DNA of 33,782 nucleotides from CAZFAT01 sp964517075 (GTDB lineage Bacteria > Acidobacteriota > Vicinamibacteria > Vicinamibacterales > SCN-69-37): positions 1-33,782 of the forward strand of contig CAZFAT010000251.1 of assembly GCA_964517075.1 (NCBI GenBank), in the 5' to 3' direction. The position numbers and the translations under genes are program-made. Position 1 is the first letter of the stretch; the number at the start of each line of letters is the position of its first letter. The notes under the pieces were generated by a model that searched no databases, was not told where the DNA came from, and saw only the letters and a program-made list of their open reading frames with translations. Below, piece after piece: positions 24,466-31,662 of the stretch.

Positions 24466-24941
24466 CGGAGACCCGCCGGCCGGCGCGTGCGACGGGGTCG
24501 AGCGAGTCGATCGCGTTGACCGCGACGCTGGGCGCGATGACGCTGATGTTCCTGGCGGCCACGAGCGCGCTGCCGGCGTCGGCGGCGCTCGTGCCGCGTG
24601 CCGTCGGCGTGCCCCTCGTCGTGCTCCTCGGTTACCTACTGATCCGGGAACTCCGCGAGCGGCGCCGGCGCCGGGCGGCCGGTTCGGCCGACGCGGCCCC
24701 CCGGACGCCCGGCGAGATCGGCGCGGTGCTCTGGATCCTGGCGCTGCCGGCGATCTCGACACTGCTCGGCTTCGTGGCGGGGCCGGCCCTCTACGTATTC
24801 GGCTGGGCCCGCATTCGGGCGGGCGAACGGACGGCCGTTGCCCTCGCCGCGGGGGTGTTGACCGCCGTCGCAATCGTCATCGTGTTCTCGGGGCTGCTCG
24901 GCGTGCGTCTGCCGCACGGCGTCCTGGACGCCGTGCTCTGA
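24462..24941 (+). CDS. tctB: Tripartite tricarboxylate transporter small permease (TctB)
   Basis: A 159-residue membrane protein with four segments (about 19-36, 42-60, 86-106, 124-146), a basic loop 'RELRERRRRRAAG' between the second and third, and the pattern 'VLWILALPAISTLLGFVAGP'. This is the size and layout of TctB, the small subunit of the TTT transporter. The sequence of TctB proteins is poorly conserved, so the call rests on the position right after tctA (ATGA overlap) and topology. The order here is C-A-B, whereas C-B-A is the familiar arrangement. Confidence 0.85.
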   Translation: MTETRRPARATGSSESIALTATLGAMTLMFLAATSALPASAALVPRAVGVPLVVLLGYLLIRELRERRRRRAAGSADAAPRTPGEIGAVLWILALPAISTLLGFVAGPALYVFGWARIRAGERTAVALAAGVLTAVAIVIVFSGLLGVRLPHGVLDAVL

Positions 24942-24966
24942 TGCCCCTCTGGCAGCCGCTTCGACC

Positions 24967-26574
24967 GTGAAGGCCCGCGCGAGCCAGTCCGCCGCCGGTC
25001 AGCCGTCCGTGCGCGGCGGGGCAACCGTTGTCGTGCTGGCTGTCTCACTGAGCCGCATCGCAGGTCTTCTCCGTGAACGATGCTTCGCGCAGTACCTCGG
25101 CACCTCGGCGGCGGCTGATGCATTCGGCGCCGCGTTGCGGATCCCGCTGCTTCTGGACGGCGTCCTCGGCGAGCGCGTGTTCTCGTCGGCGTTCATCCCG
25201 CGGTACAGCCGCCTGCTCGCGGAGAACTCGCCGGCCGAGGCCTCGCGTCTCGCCCTGGCCGTCGCGTCGGTTCACGCGGTGGTCGTTGCCGGTATCGTGT
25301 GGGCGGGCGTCCTGCTGGCCCCGTACCTGGTGTCCTGGATCGCGCCCGGATTCGATGCGGCGACTGCCGCCCTCACCATTCACCTCGTCCGCATCCTGTT
25401 TCCTGCGGTGGGTCTCCTGGTGCTCGGGGCGTGGTGCCTCGCCATCCTCAACAGTCATCGCCAGTTCTTCCTGCCCTACATCGTGCCCGTCCTGTCCGCC
25501 GTCTCGATCAGCGCGGCCTTGATCTGGGCCGGCTCCAGCCGGGACCCGTCGGACGTGGCCGTGGCAGCGGCCTGGGGCGCGCTGGTCGGCGCGCTGCTGC
25601 AGCTGCTGGTGCAACTGCCGTTCGTCATCCGGTCGATGGGCCGCGCCGCGGCTCGCTCGGCGACGAGCCGAGGGCATTTCCGCGATGTGGCGCGCAACGC
25701 GCTGCCGGCCGCCGGACGCGGCCTGATCGGACGCGCCGGCACCTGGCTGGAAGTGGCGATCGCCGGCTTCGTGGCCACCGGCGCCATCGCCGGCCTCGGC
25801 TACGCGCAGTTGCTGTATTCCCTGCCCGTGGGTCTCTTCACGGTTGCGATTTCGGCGGCCCTGCTGCCGCAGCTGTCGGCGGCGGCCGCGGACCATGACA
25901 CGCTCGTGTCCCGCCTGGTCGGTGCGCTGGACTCGGCGCTCCGCCACACCGCCTATCTGCTGGTGGCCTGTGCGGTGGCATTCATCGGCCTCGGGGATGT
26001 CGTGGTGGCGGCCGCGTACTTGGGCGGTCAGTTCGGCCCCGACGACGTCGTGTTTGTCTGGGTCATCCTCGGGGCACTCTCGATCGGTCTGGTGGGCGTT
26101 TCGATGGGTGGGCTGTACGCGACGGCCTTCTACGCGATCGGCGATACGCGAACGCCGCTCAAGGCGTCGATCGTCCGACTGGCGGCACGCGGGGCGCTCG
26201 GCGTCCTGCTCGCCATCCCGGTCGTACGCCTCCTGGGACTGGACCCGAAATGGGGCGCGGCCGGGCTCGGCGCGGCCATCGGCGCCAGCGGCTGGATCGA
26301 GTTCGTCCTCCTGCGCGGCTGGCTCGACGATCGGCTTGGCCGCGTGCGGTCCGGGCATCTGGGGCCCTTCCTGCTCCGGCTCTGGGCCGCCGCGGCCGCG
26401 GCCGCCGCGGTGGCGTGGATGGTGAAGCTGGCGATTCCCGCGCAGCATCCGATCGGACGGGCGGCGGGGACCCTCGGGACCTATGGCCTCGTCTACGTCG
26501 GGATCACGCTGGCAGCAGGGATGCGCGAACCGTTCAACTTTCTGGCCCAGATGCGGTCGTGGACGAAGCGCTGA
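24967..26574 (+). CDS. murJ: MurJ/MviN-like lipid II flippase
   Basis: A 535-residue protein with about 14 membrane segments of the MOP superfamily. Typical stretches are 'VVLAVSLSRIAGLLRERCFA', 'TSAAADAFGAALRIPLLLDG' (family pattern A-D-A-F-x-x-A-x-R-I-P), 'GVLGERVFSSAFIPRYSRLL', 'YAQLLYSLPVGLFTVAISAA' and 'FYAIGDTRTPLKASIVRLAA'. MurJ flips lipid II to the periplasm for cell-wall synthesis. Related proteins move other undecaprenyl-linked sugars, so a polysaccharide role remains possible. The GTG at 24967 lies 25 bases after tctB on the same strand, with no clear ribosome site or promoter, so it may be co-transcribed with the transporter although no functional tie is evident. Confidence 0.88.
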   Translation: MKARASQSAAGQPSVRGGATVVVLAVSLSRIAGLLRERCFAQYLGTSAAADAFGAALRIPLLLDGVLGERVFSSAFIPRYSRLLAENSPAEASRLALAVASVHAVVVAGIVWAGVLLAPYLVSWIAPGFDAATAALTIHLVRILFPAVGLLVLGAWCLAILNSHRQFFLPYIVPVLSAVSISAALIWAGSSRDPSDVAVAAAWGALVGALLQLLVQLPFVIRSMGRAAARSATSRGHFRDVARNALPAAGRGLIGRAGTWLEVAIAGFVATGAIAGLGYAQLLYSLPVGLFTVAISAALLPQLSAAAADHDTLVSRLVGALDSALRHTAYLLVACAVAFIGLGDVVVAAAYLGGQFGPDDVVFVWVILGALSIGLVGVSMGGLYATAFYAIGDTRTPLKASIVRLAARGALGVLLAIPVVRLLGLDPKWGAAGLGAAIGASGWIEFVLLRGWLDDRLGRVRSGHLGPFLLRLWAAAAAAAAVAWMVKLAIPAQHPIGRAAGTLGTYGLVYVGITLAAGMREPFNFLAQMRSWTKR

Positions 26575-26649
26575 CCCGTTCGGCGTCCCCGGCCAGGCGG
26601 CGGGAACGGGTGTCCAATAGGGCAATCCGTCGCAGAGAAGGGAGCCTCC

Positions 26650-27315
26650 ATGATCCGCCCGATGCGTTGGTTCGTCGCCGCCACGGCGGTGTGGCTCGTC
26701 GCCTCCGCCGTTGCCTCCGCGCTGCAGCTTGCCGCGGTGCCGCCCCAGGAGCAGATTCGCCGGCTGGAAGCGCCCGGCCGGGTGAAGGGGCAGAGTGTCG
26801 AGGCCATTCTGGCGCGGCTCGACCTCCAGCCCGGTCTCGTCGTGGCGGACATCGGCGCCGGCACGGGCGTATTCTCGCGCCCGTTCGCACGGGCCGTGGG
26901 GCCGACCGGGAAGGTCTATGCGGTGGACATCGAGCCGATGTTGATTGGTTATCTGCTGGGCCGCGCGGCCGGCGAGCAGATTCCGAACATCGAACCGGTG
27001 CTCGGGCTCCCCGAGAGCCCGCAACTGCCTGCGGCTGACGTCGATCTCGCCTTCATGAACGACGTGCTGCACCACATCGAGCACAAGGCCCTGTACATCA
27101 AGAACCTGGCAAAGTACATGAAGCCCGCAGGTCGCATCGCGATTGTGGAGTTCGATCGGGAGGTGCTCAAGCGCGATACGTTCGAAGGCGTCCCGCTGCC
27201 GTCGAAGGCGGAGGTCGCCCAGTGGATGCGCGACGCGGGCTTCGACCAGACGCAGGAAATCACCGGGATCTTCCCGAAACGGAACAAGTGGGTGATGGTG
27301 TACAGCAGGAAATAA
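26650..27315 (+). CDS. Class I SAM-dependent methyltransferase with N-terminal signal/anchor
   Basis: A 221-residue protein. The methyltransferase fold covers about 45-221: motif I 'VVADIGAGTGVFSRPFARAV' (about 64-83), 'GKVYAVDIEP' with the acidic residue after beta 2, 'VDLAFMNDVLHHIEHKALYI' and 'KPAGRIAIVEFD'. The first 27 residues (M-I-R-P-M-R-W followed by 'FVAATAVWLVASAVASALQL') form a typical signal peptide or anchor, odd for an enzyme that needs cytoplasmic SAM. It could be a membrane-tethered enzyme facing the cytoplasm, or an exported protein with another role. The start is firm: AAGGGAG lies just upstream of the ATG at 26650. The substrate is unknown. Confidence 0.85.
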   Translation: MIRPMRWFVAATAVWLVASAVASALQLAAVPPQEQIRRLEAPGRVKGQSVEAILARLDLQPGLVVADIGAGTGVFSRPFARAVGPTGKVYAVDIEPMLIGYLLGRAAGEQIPNIEPVLGLPESPQLPAADVDLAFMNDVLHHIEHKALYIKNLAKYMKPAGRIAIVEFDREVLKRDTFEGVPLPSKAEVAQWMRDAGFDQTQEITGIFPKRNKWVMVYSRK

Positions 27316-27386
27316 GAACTCGAAGCCGAGTGGGGATTCGGCGCGCGGGTGCCCGGAGGCGGCGGCCGGGCGCCGCGAGGGACGAC

Positions 27387-27410
27387 AACTCTGTCCGGCC
27401 GGACAGAGTT
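27387..27410. promoter_or_regulatory. Perfect 24-base palindrome
   Basis: The half-site AACTCTGTCCGG is followed directly by its exact complement, with no spacer. No run of T follows on either strand, so it is not a standard terminator. It could be an operator for a dimeric regulator or part of a dispersed repeat. It lies 72 bases after the methyltransferase stop. Confidence 0.6.
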
Positions 27411-27522
27411 CGACAGGCCGGGCATCGACCAAAAGCCCAGATCGCCCTTGAACCCTCGTCGTCGCGGCTCCGCCGCAAGACCGCGCGAGCGCCGCCGGCC
27501 ACTCCCGTGGCCGTCGATGTCT

Positions 27523-27726
27523 TCAGCGTCGAAGTGCTGGCGGTGCGCGCCCCTCGAATGCGCTGCGGTCTGCCGCAACCACGTCCGCGTCGAGCAATTC
27601 GGCGATGGCGACGGGCCACGCGTCGTTTTCGCCTAGCCATCGATGTGGTGGCCGCACTCGTCGCATCAACGTTCGCGTCCGATCCGGCGCGGCCCGGGAT
27701 GCCGGCCCGGCCCACGCGATCGGCAC
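27523..27726 (-). pseudogene. Possible PIN-domain (VapC-like) remnant
   Basis: The last 35 or so codons of a minus-strand frame read 'GENDAWPVAIAELL' and 'ADVVAADRSAFEGR' before a stop at 27523. This resembles the C-terminal half of PIN-domain toxins (D-A-x-x-V-A-x-A-E-x-L with x-A-D-R). The codons before it are not PIN-like and no antitoxin gene is next to it. The likeness is short and may be chance. Confidence 0.3.
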
Positions 27727-27744
27727 CCACCCGCGAGGGTGTCG

Positions 27745-28113
27745 TCAGACGTGAAATCCGGCTGGCGCGATCGCGGCGACCAGTTGGCGGATGGCGGCTT
27801 CAGGCACGGCGCCGCCCGGCCGCTCAGGCTGGTACTCGAACCCGGTCAGGTACAGGCCCGGAGAGTCGGGAACCGATTGGGTGTGCACCGCGGCCGCGGT
27901 CACGTGCACGGATGGCCCGCCGATTCCGGTCAACCGGAACTCCCACCGTTCTCCCGACCGGAATCTCGCCTCGCTCAGGACCGCCAACCCTGTTCTGTTG
28001 AGATTGAAAATTCTGATCGGATGGCGGAGCGGCACCAGCTCACCTTTGACGCGCAGCAGCGCGTCCACACGACACGAGCGCCGCTGATTACGGGACTGCA
28101 GGCCGAATGCCAT
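27745..28113 (-). CDS. PilZ-domain protein
   Basis: A 122-residue protein. 'NQRRSCRVDALLRVKGELVP' (about 9-28) contains an R-R-x-x-R-like motif and 'HPIRIFNLNRTGLAVLSEAR' (about 31-50) has N-x-N-x-x-G in place of the usual D-x-S-x-x-G. Together with beta strands to about residue 95 ('GERWEFRLTGIG', 'GLYLTGFEYQP') this is a PilZ fold. PilZ domains bind cyclic di-GMP and control motility, biofilm or export; whether this variant still binds the nucleotide is uncertain because the second motif is altered. The start is also uncertain: the ATG at 28113 is chosen because sequence upstream is not protein-like, and no clear promoter or ribosome site is seen. It stands alone. Confidence 0.68.
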   Translation of the reverse strand: MAFGLQSRNQRRSCRVDALLRVKGELVPLRHPIRIFNLNRTGLAVLSEARFRSGERWEFRLTGIGGPSVHVTAAAVHTQSVPDSPGLYLTGFEYQPERPGGAVPEAAIRQLVAAIAPAGFHV

Positions 28114-28496
28114 GCGGATCACGCCGCAACTCGTATGCCAGCCTACGAGGGCCGGCTCGGACCTTCGCGAGACCCGGGCGCACACGGAGAAGCGTCCGAG
28201 CGATGACAGAAGGGTACCGCAAGGCAGACGACCTCTGATCACGGCCATGATGTCCCGCCACTGCCGATCGGGAGACCTCGCCATCGGTGATTCGAAAGCT
28301 CTCGATGTCGGTGGCCGGACGCGCGAAGCGCGACGAGCAGCGTGCCATGCGAGAATGAAAACAATGCGGCCCTGCGCGCCCTGTAGAGGCTCTCACCCGC
28401 CGACGACCTGAGCGGCGATCAGTGTGGCCGCGCCAGGATCATCGACAGCGTCGATGTAGCCCTCGCGGGCGCGGCCGCCAGCTTTACACTGGGGCC
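28114..28496. other. Spacer with no recognisable gene
   Basis: About 380 bases between the divergent PilZ and ferredoxin-like genes. Frames on both strands lack motifs. Apart from the -10-like site at 28485-28490 I see no repeat or regulatory structure here. Confidence 0.5.
28485..28490 (+). promoter_or_regulatory. -10 element for the mono-cluster ferredoxin-like gene
   Basis: TACACT, then GGGGCC, then ATG at 28497. It is the same hexamer and spacing as at ppa, and it supports the short reading of this gene. Confidence 0.5.
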
Positions 28497-28718
28497 ATGC
28501 CGCGCGAACTAGTGAAGCACTATCGGAACGGCGACGTCGTTGTGACCTGGAAGCCGGCGCTCTGCCGCCATTCTGGGATCTGCGTGCGCGGTCTCCCACG
28601 CGTCTTCGATCGCGGACGTCGCCCGTGGATCGATCTGTCGCTGTCCGACACGGCCACCATCGTCGCGCAGGTGGAACGCTGCTCCTCGGGCACGCTCTCG
28701 TGGTCGAGGGACGAGTGA
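28497..28718 (+). CDS. Divergent 4Fe-4S mono-cluster protein (Fer4_19-like)
   Basis: A 73-residue protein, 'MPRELVKHYRNGDVVVTWKP' at the start, with the features of the Fer4_19 family: 'ALCRHSGICVRGLPRVFDRG' (Cys23, Cys29), 'RRPWIDLS' and 'VERCSSGTLSW' (Cys62), where the family usually has C-P-S-G-A-L. Three cysteines are visible, fewer than the four that bind a standard 4Fe-4S cluster, so cluster type and stability are open. Members often carry electrons or sit beside N-acetyltransferases; no partner is adjacent here. A frame extending 25 codons upstream is not used, because the -10 hexamer lies within it. It is convergent with the cupin gene, 7 bases away. Confidence 0.8.
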   Translation: MPRELVKHYRNGDVVVTWKPALCRHSGICVRGLPRVFDRGRRPWIDLSLSDTATIVAQVERCSSGTLSWSRDE

Positions 28719-28725
28719 GGCGCCG

Positions 28726-29193
28726 CTAGCCGTCGCCCCTCAACTCGACCACGTAGTAGCGCGCCGGGACCCTGCCGACGTTGCGCAGGGTGTGCAGCTG
28801 GTTCGAGCCGTGGAAGATCAGCGAGCCGGCGTCAACCCTTTCCGTGGTCCCTTCGCGGTAAACCTCCACGGTGCCCTCGACGACTATGAGGATCTCCTCG
28901 TGGAGATGCCGGTGTGGCGCATGAGTTTCCACGCCCGGGCCGAGAATGGTTTCGTGCGCTTCAAGGGCGAAGCCGCCGTGTGTCGCGCCCATGAAGAAGC
29001 GCCGGCTCTTCCTCGTGTCGTTTCCGTTGTACGGAAGCTGGCTGTGGTGATAGTTCTTCGAGCCGAGCGTGGGCCGGGCCGGCCTCGGGGCCGCCGCCTG
29101 GCCGGCCGGCGCCGTCTGCGCGTGAGCGGGCCGGAGCGACGCTGCCGCCAGCGCGGGCAGTAGAATCGCGAGATCTCTGCGCGACACCTTCAT
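28726..29193 (-). CDS. Exported cupin-domain protein
   Basis: A 155-residue protein with a twin-arginine-type leader (M-K-V-S-R-R-D-L-A-I, hydrophobic to about 18, then 'RPAHAQ') and a Pro/Ala-rich linker to about 42. The cupin barrel spans about 65-152. Motif 1 is 'HAPHRHLHEEILIVVEGTVE' with metal ligands H94, H96 and E100, and motif 2 contains H134 in 'GSNQLHTLRNVG'. A single small cupin like this may bind a metal and a small ligand, or act as an isomerase or dioxygenase; none can be chosen. The likely Tat export suggests it folds with its metal before leaving the cytoplasm. A GAGAGGT ribosome site precedes the ATG. It is 62 bases downstream of the flavin reductase gene and might share its transcript. 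Confidence 0.85.
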   Translation of the reverse strand: MKVSRRDLAILLPALAAASLRPAHAQTAPAGQAAAPRPARPTLGSKNYHHSQLPYNGNDTRKSRRFFMGATHGGFALEAHETILGPGVETHAPHRHLHEEILIVVEGTVEVYREGTTERVDAGSLIFHGSNQLHTLRNVGRVPARYYVVELRGDG

Positions 29194-29226
29194 AGGTCAC
29201 CTCTCCCGCTGTGGCTCACGCTCGCA

Positions 29227-29254
29227 GCTGAACCGGGAACCGAGAACCGAGAAC
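29227..29254. repeat. Four tandem 7-base units (GTTCTCG type)
   Basis: Read on the minus strand the units are GTTCTCG, GTTCTCG, GTTCCCG, GTTCAGC. They fill the gap between the flavin reductase and cupin genes. The 7-base period and GTTC core match the cluster at 11410-11444. Confidence 0.7.
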
Positions 29255-29255
29255 G

Positions 29256-30716
29256 CTACGATCCCGCCACCATCCCCGTCCTGATCTTTCGCACGACCTC
29301 CGCCTCCGGCCGCGCCAGGTAGAACGGATCGAGCGGATAGCAGCCGGAGACGAAGCCCATCCGCGGGCCCGTCGTACAGTCGCTGAACGTGCGGCACAGG
29401 GACGTCCGGCGGACCGGCACGCCGCTCAGCACGTCGGCTGGCAGATCCGGATACGACAACGCCAGCCGGCCGAGGCCCACCAGGTCTGTCAGTCCTTCGC
29501 GGACGTTGTACTGGGCCACGTGCGGCAGCCACTCCTGCAGGTAGCTGTAGGCCGAACCGACGAAGACCAGATCGGGGAACGCGGCCTTCAGGCGGGCCGT
29601 CGCCTCAATCTGGCGCGCGACGCCGCGGAGTGGATCCTCGGGCGGCTGATAGCCGTCCATCGGCGGAAAGAACGCCGGCCGCTGCGCGTGCGGGCAGTAG
29701 TACGGACTGCCGGCCGTCACGCAGATCCACCGCACGCCGAGATCCCGCAGCCGGCCGATCAGAACGCGACTGTCCGCGAGCGCATCGTCCAGCGGCTGAT
29801 CGCCCAGCAGGCCGAACCCGTCGAGCGCCTCCGCGTCGGCCGGATTGGCCAGGTCGGGCACGCCGGCGCCGTCCGGCCCCTTCCGATACGGCACCAGATC
29901 GAACACGGACAGGCGGACGCCAATTTTCAGCCGCGGCGCCGCCGCGCGGATGCCATTGATGATTCCCTCCACGAAACGCAGACGATGCTCGATCGGCCCG
30001 CCGTAGCGGCCGGACCGCGATCGGGCTCCGAGGAGTTCGTGCCCGAGGTAGCCGTGGCACTGCTTGACGTCCACGAACTGGAAGCCCGCCGATTCGGCGA
30101 GGCGCGCTGCGCTGACGAAGTCGTCAACGAGCCGATCGAGGTCATCGTCCGTCAACTGGCGCAGCCCGCCCGGGAACCGGCGGTCGAGCACGGGATGCGT
30201 CGAGGCCGTGAGCGGCGCCGGACGGTCGGGCGCGTCAGGCTTGGCAAACCGGCCCGAGTGGGTGAGCTGCAGGCCGATGACGAGATCACCGTCCGCGCCG
30301 GCGCCGAAACGCTCGCGGTGCGCCGCCACGAGGTCGTCGCGCAGCGAGGTGATGGCGCCGGCCGTGCGCGGCCGGAGCACGAGCTGATTCGGGCTCGCGC
30401 GCCCGTCGTGGCGGACGGCCACGGCCTCGCCGCCCCAGATGAGCTTCGCACCGCTCAGGCCACAGTTGCGCCAGCGGCGCCGCGTGAGCTCGCTGGGCTC
30501 CCCCTCGCGCGTGCCGTCCCAGCCTTCCATCGGCAGGATGCAGAACCGGTTGCCCACGCGCAGGCCGTCGGCCTCGATGGGTCGGCCGAGCGGCGACTCG
30601 GCAGCGGCCGTCAGCTGATCGTCGAAAGCCAGCGGGATATTGGAGGCCGACAGGTGCGTGCGGAGGGCGACAGCCGTCTTGAGCGACGCGACGCGCGGAA
30701 AGCGATCGCGGCTCAC
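29256..30716 (-). CDS. Old Yellow Enzyme-like NADH:flavin oxidoreductase
   Basis: A 486-residue cytoplasmic FMN enzyme. Motifs are 'VIGLQLTHSGRFAKPDAP' (H153, R156), 'AGFQFVDVKQCHGYLGHELL' and 'SRSGRYGGPIEHRLRFVEGI', the H-G-Y-L and Y-G-G-x-x-E-x-R pair of the family. OYE enzymes reduce C=C bonds next to carbonyls using NAD(P)H. It is longer than single-domain OYEs (about 350-370) but lacks the C-terminal FAD/NAD domains of the dienoyl-CoA reductase type. Near the end Cys441, Cys447 and Cys459 ('SLCRTFSDCTTG', 'FVSGCYPLDPFY') lie where the cluster-binding cysteines of that longer type occur, with unusual spacing. The GTG at 30716 follows the aldolase stop by one base (TGAGGTG), so the two are coupled; a longer frame to 30827 lies inside the aldolase gene. 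Confidence 0.87.
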   Translation of the reverse strand: MSRDRFPRVASLKTAVALRTHLSASNIPLAFDDQLTAAAESPLGRPIEADGLRVGNRFCILPMEGWDGTREGEPSELTRRRWRNCGLSGAKLIWGGEAVAVRHDGRASPNQLVLRPRTAGAITSLRDDLVAAHRERFGAGADGDLVIGLQLTHSGRFAKPDAPDRPAPLTASTHPVLDRRFPGGLRQLTDDDLDRLVDDFVSAARLAESAGFQFVDVKQCHGYLGHELLGARSRSGRYGGPIEHRLRFVEGIINGIRAAAPRLKIGVRLSVFDLVPYRKGPDGAGVPDLANPADAEALDGFGLLGDQPLDDALADSRVLIGRLRDLGVRWICVTAGSPYYCPHAQRPAFFPPMDGYQPPEDPLRGVARQIEATARLKAAFPDLVFVGSAYSYLQEWLPHVAQYNVREGLTDLVGLGRLALSYPDLPADVLSGVPVRRTSLCRTFSDCTTGPRMGFVSGCYPLDPFYLARPEAEVVRKIRTGMVAGS

Positions 30717-30717
30717 C

Positions 30718-31662
30718 TCAGTCGCCGCCTGCCATCGCCCGGTCGAGCCGGTCGCGGATGTCGGCAAGGAGCGCGATGTCGGCGTCGGGCCGCGTGCCCC
30801 CCTTCGGGTGCGGGCGGTCGCTCGCAATGACCCCGCGGAGTTTCAGGAACTGGGCCGCCGAGTGTTTGTAGGCCGGCACCGGCGCTCGGAACGCCAGCTG
30901 CCCGAGGTACTGCAGCAGATCGTTCAGCGCGAACGCGCGCCGATCGCCGGCTGCCCAGCACTGGTCGCGCCGCGCGAAGGCCTCCACGGCAAACGCGGAC
31001 AGGCCCAGCAGGTAGTCGCTCCCGTAGAACACCATGTCAATCGCGAGGTCGTTCCCGGTGTAGACGCGGAAGTCCGGACGATGTGCGTCGCGAATCGCGA
31101 GGCGGTCCCACTCACACGCGCGATCGAGCGAGGAGTGTTTGAGTCCGGTGAACGCCTCGATGTCGAGGAGCCGGCGGAAACAGTCGATCGAATAGATGCG
31201 GCCGAACGGCGCGAACATCGTTCCCAGCTCGAACGCCAGGAGCGGACCGCCCATTTCGCCGATCCGCGCGTAGATCTCGAGCGTGGCCGCTTCACCGCCC
31301 CGGGTGAGCGGCGTCGACTGGAAGATGATCGGCAGGCCACCATGCGACCGGATCGCCTCGATTTCGCGCCGGTACAATGCCACCGGATCGCCGGCCTCGC
31401 CCTCGATGAACGCGCCAGCCACGAACCGTCGGCCGGCGGCGAGGCCCGCCGTCTCGGCCAGCACGCGGGCGCGCTCGGCGGTGGACAGCAGGTTCACATA
31501 GCCCGTGTCCATGTTCACGGCCGGCGTGAGGCCCGCGGCCCACGTGCGGTCGACGAGCGCGCTGAACCCCGCCCAGTCGATGCCGCCCGCGTCATCAAAC
31601 GGCAGGAGCACGGCCGAGATGCCTTCGATGCGGCGGCGCGGCACGAGTGGCGGAATGGACAT
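30718..31662 (-). CDS. Dihydrodipicolinate synthase/N-acetylneuraminate lyase family aldolase
   Basis: A 314-residue TIM-barrel protein of the DapA/NanA superfamily. Lys175 in 'FTGLKHSSLD' is the Schiff-base lysine. The opening 'RIEGISAVLLPFDDAGGIDW' and 'VYTGNDLAIDMVFYGSDYLL' also fit. Two differences stand out. The G-T-T-G-E phosphate/carboxylate loop is 'VNMDTGYVNLLS', and the conserved active-site tyrosine (family Y-N-x-P) is replaced by Phe114 in 'LPIIFQSTPLT'. So it is unlikely to be the lysine-pathway DapA and more likely cleaves or forms a keto acid of another kind. It is coupled to the OYE-like gene and diverges from an organic-acid-type transporter, suggesting a small catabolic unit. 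A minus-strand TATCCT lies 14 bases before the ATG. Confidence 0.85.
   Translation of the reverse strand: MSIPPLVPRRRIEGISAVLLPFDDAGGIDWAGFSALVDRTWAAGLTPAVNMDTGYVNLLSTAERARVLAETAGLAAGRRFVAGAFIEGEAGDPVALYRREIEAIRSHGGLPIIFQSTPLTRGGEAATLEIYARIGEMGGPLLAFELGTMFAPFGRIYSIDCFRRLLDIEAFTGLKHSSLDRACEWDRLAIRDAHRPDFRVYTGNDLAIDMVFYGSDYLLGLSAFAVEAFARRDQCWAAGDRRAFALNDLLQYLGQLAFRAPVPAYKHSAAQFLKLRGVIASDRPHPKGGTRPDADIALLADIRDRLDRAMAGGD

Larger units (their letters stand above)
27316..27744. other. Gene-poor spacer
   Basis: About 430 bases between the methyltransferase and PilZ genes. It contains a GCCCGG/CCGGGC hairpin (27351-27371) without a T-tract, the perfect palindrome at 27387-27410, and a possible PIN-domain remnant on the minus strand. 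No intact gene is seen. Confidence 0.6.

Noticed and set aside
21872..24941. Mobile element or phage origin for the ligase-transporter block
   Set aside because: No transposase, integrase, att-like repeats or tRNA gene, and codon character matches the neighbours.
25045..27432. 795-codon minus-strand open frame
   Set aside because: Antisense to murJ and the methyltransferase; composition is that of a shadow frame.
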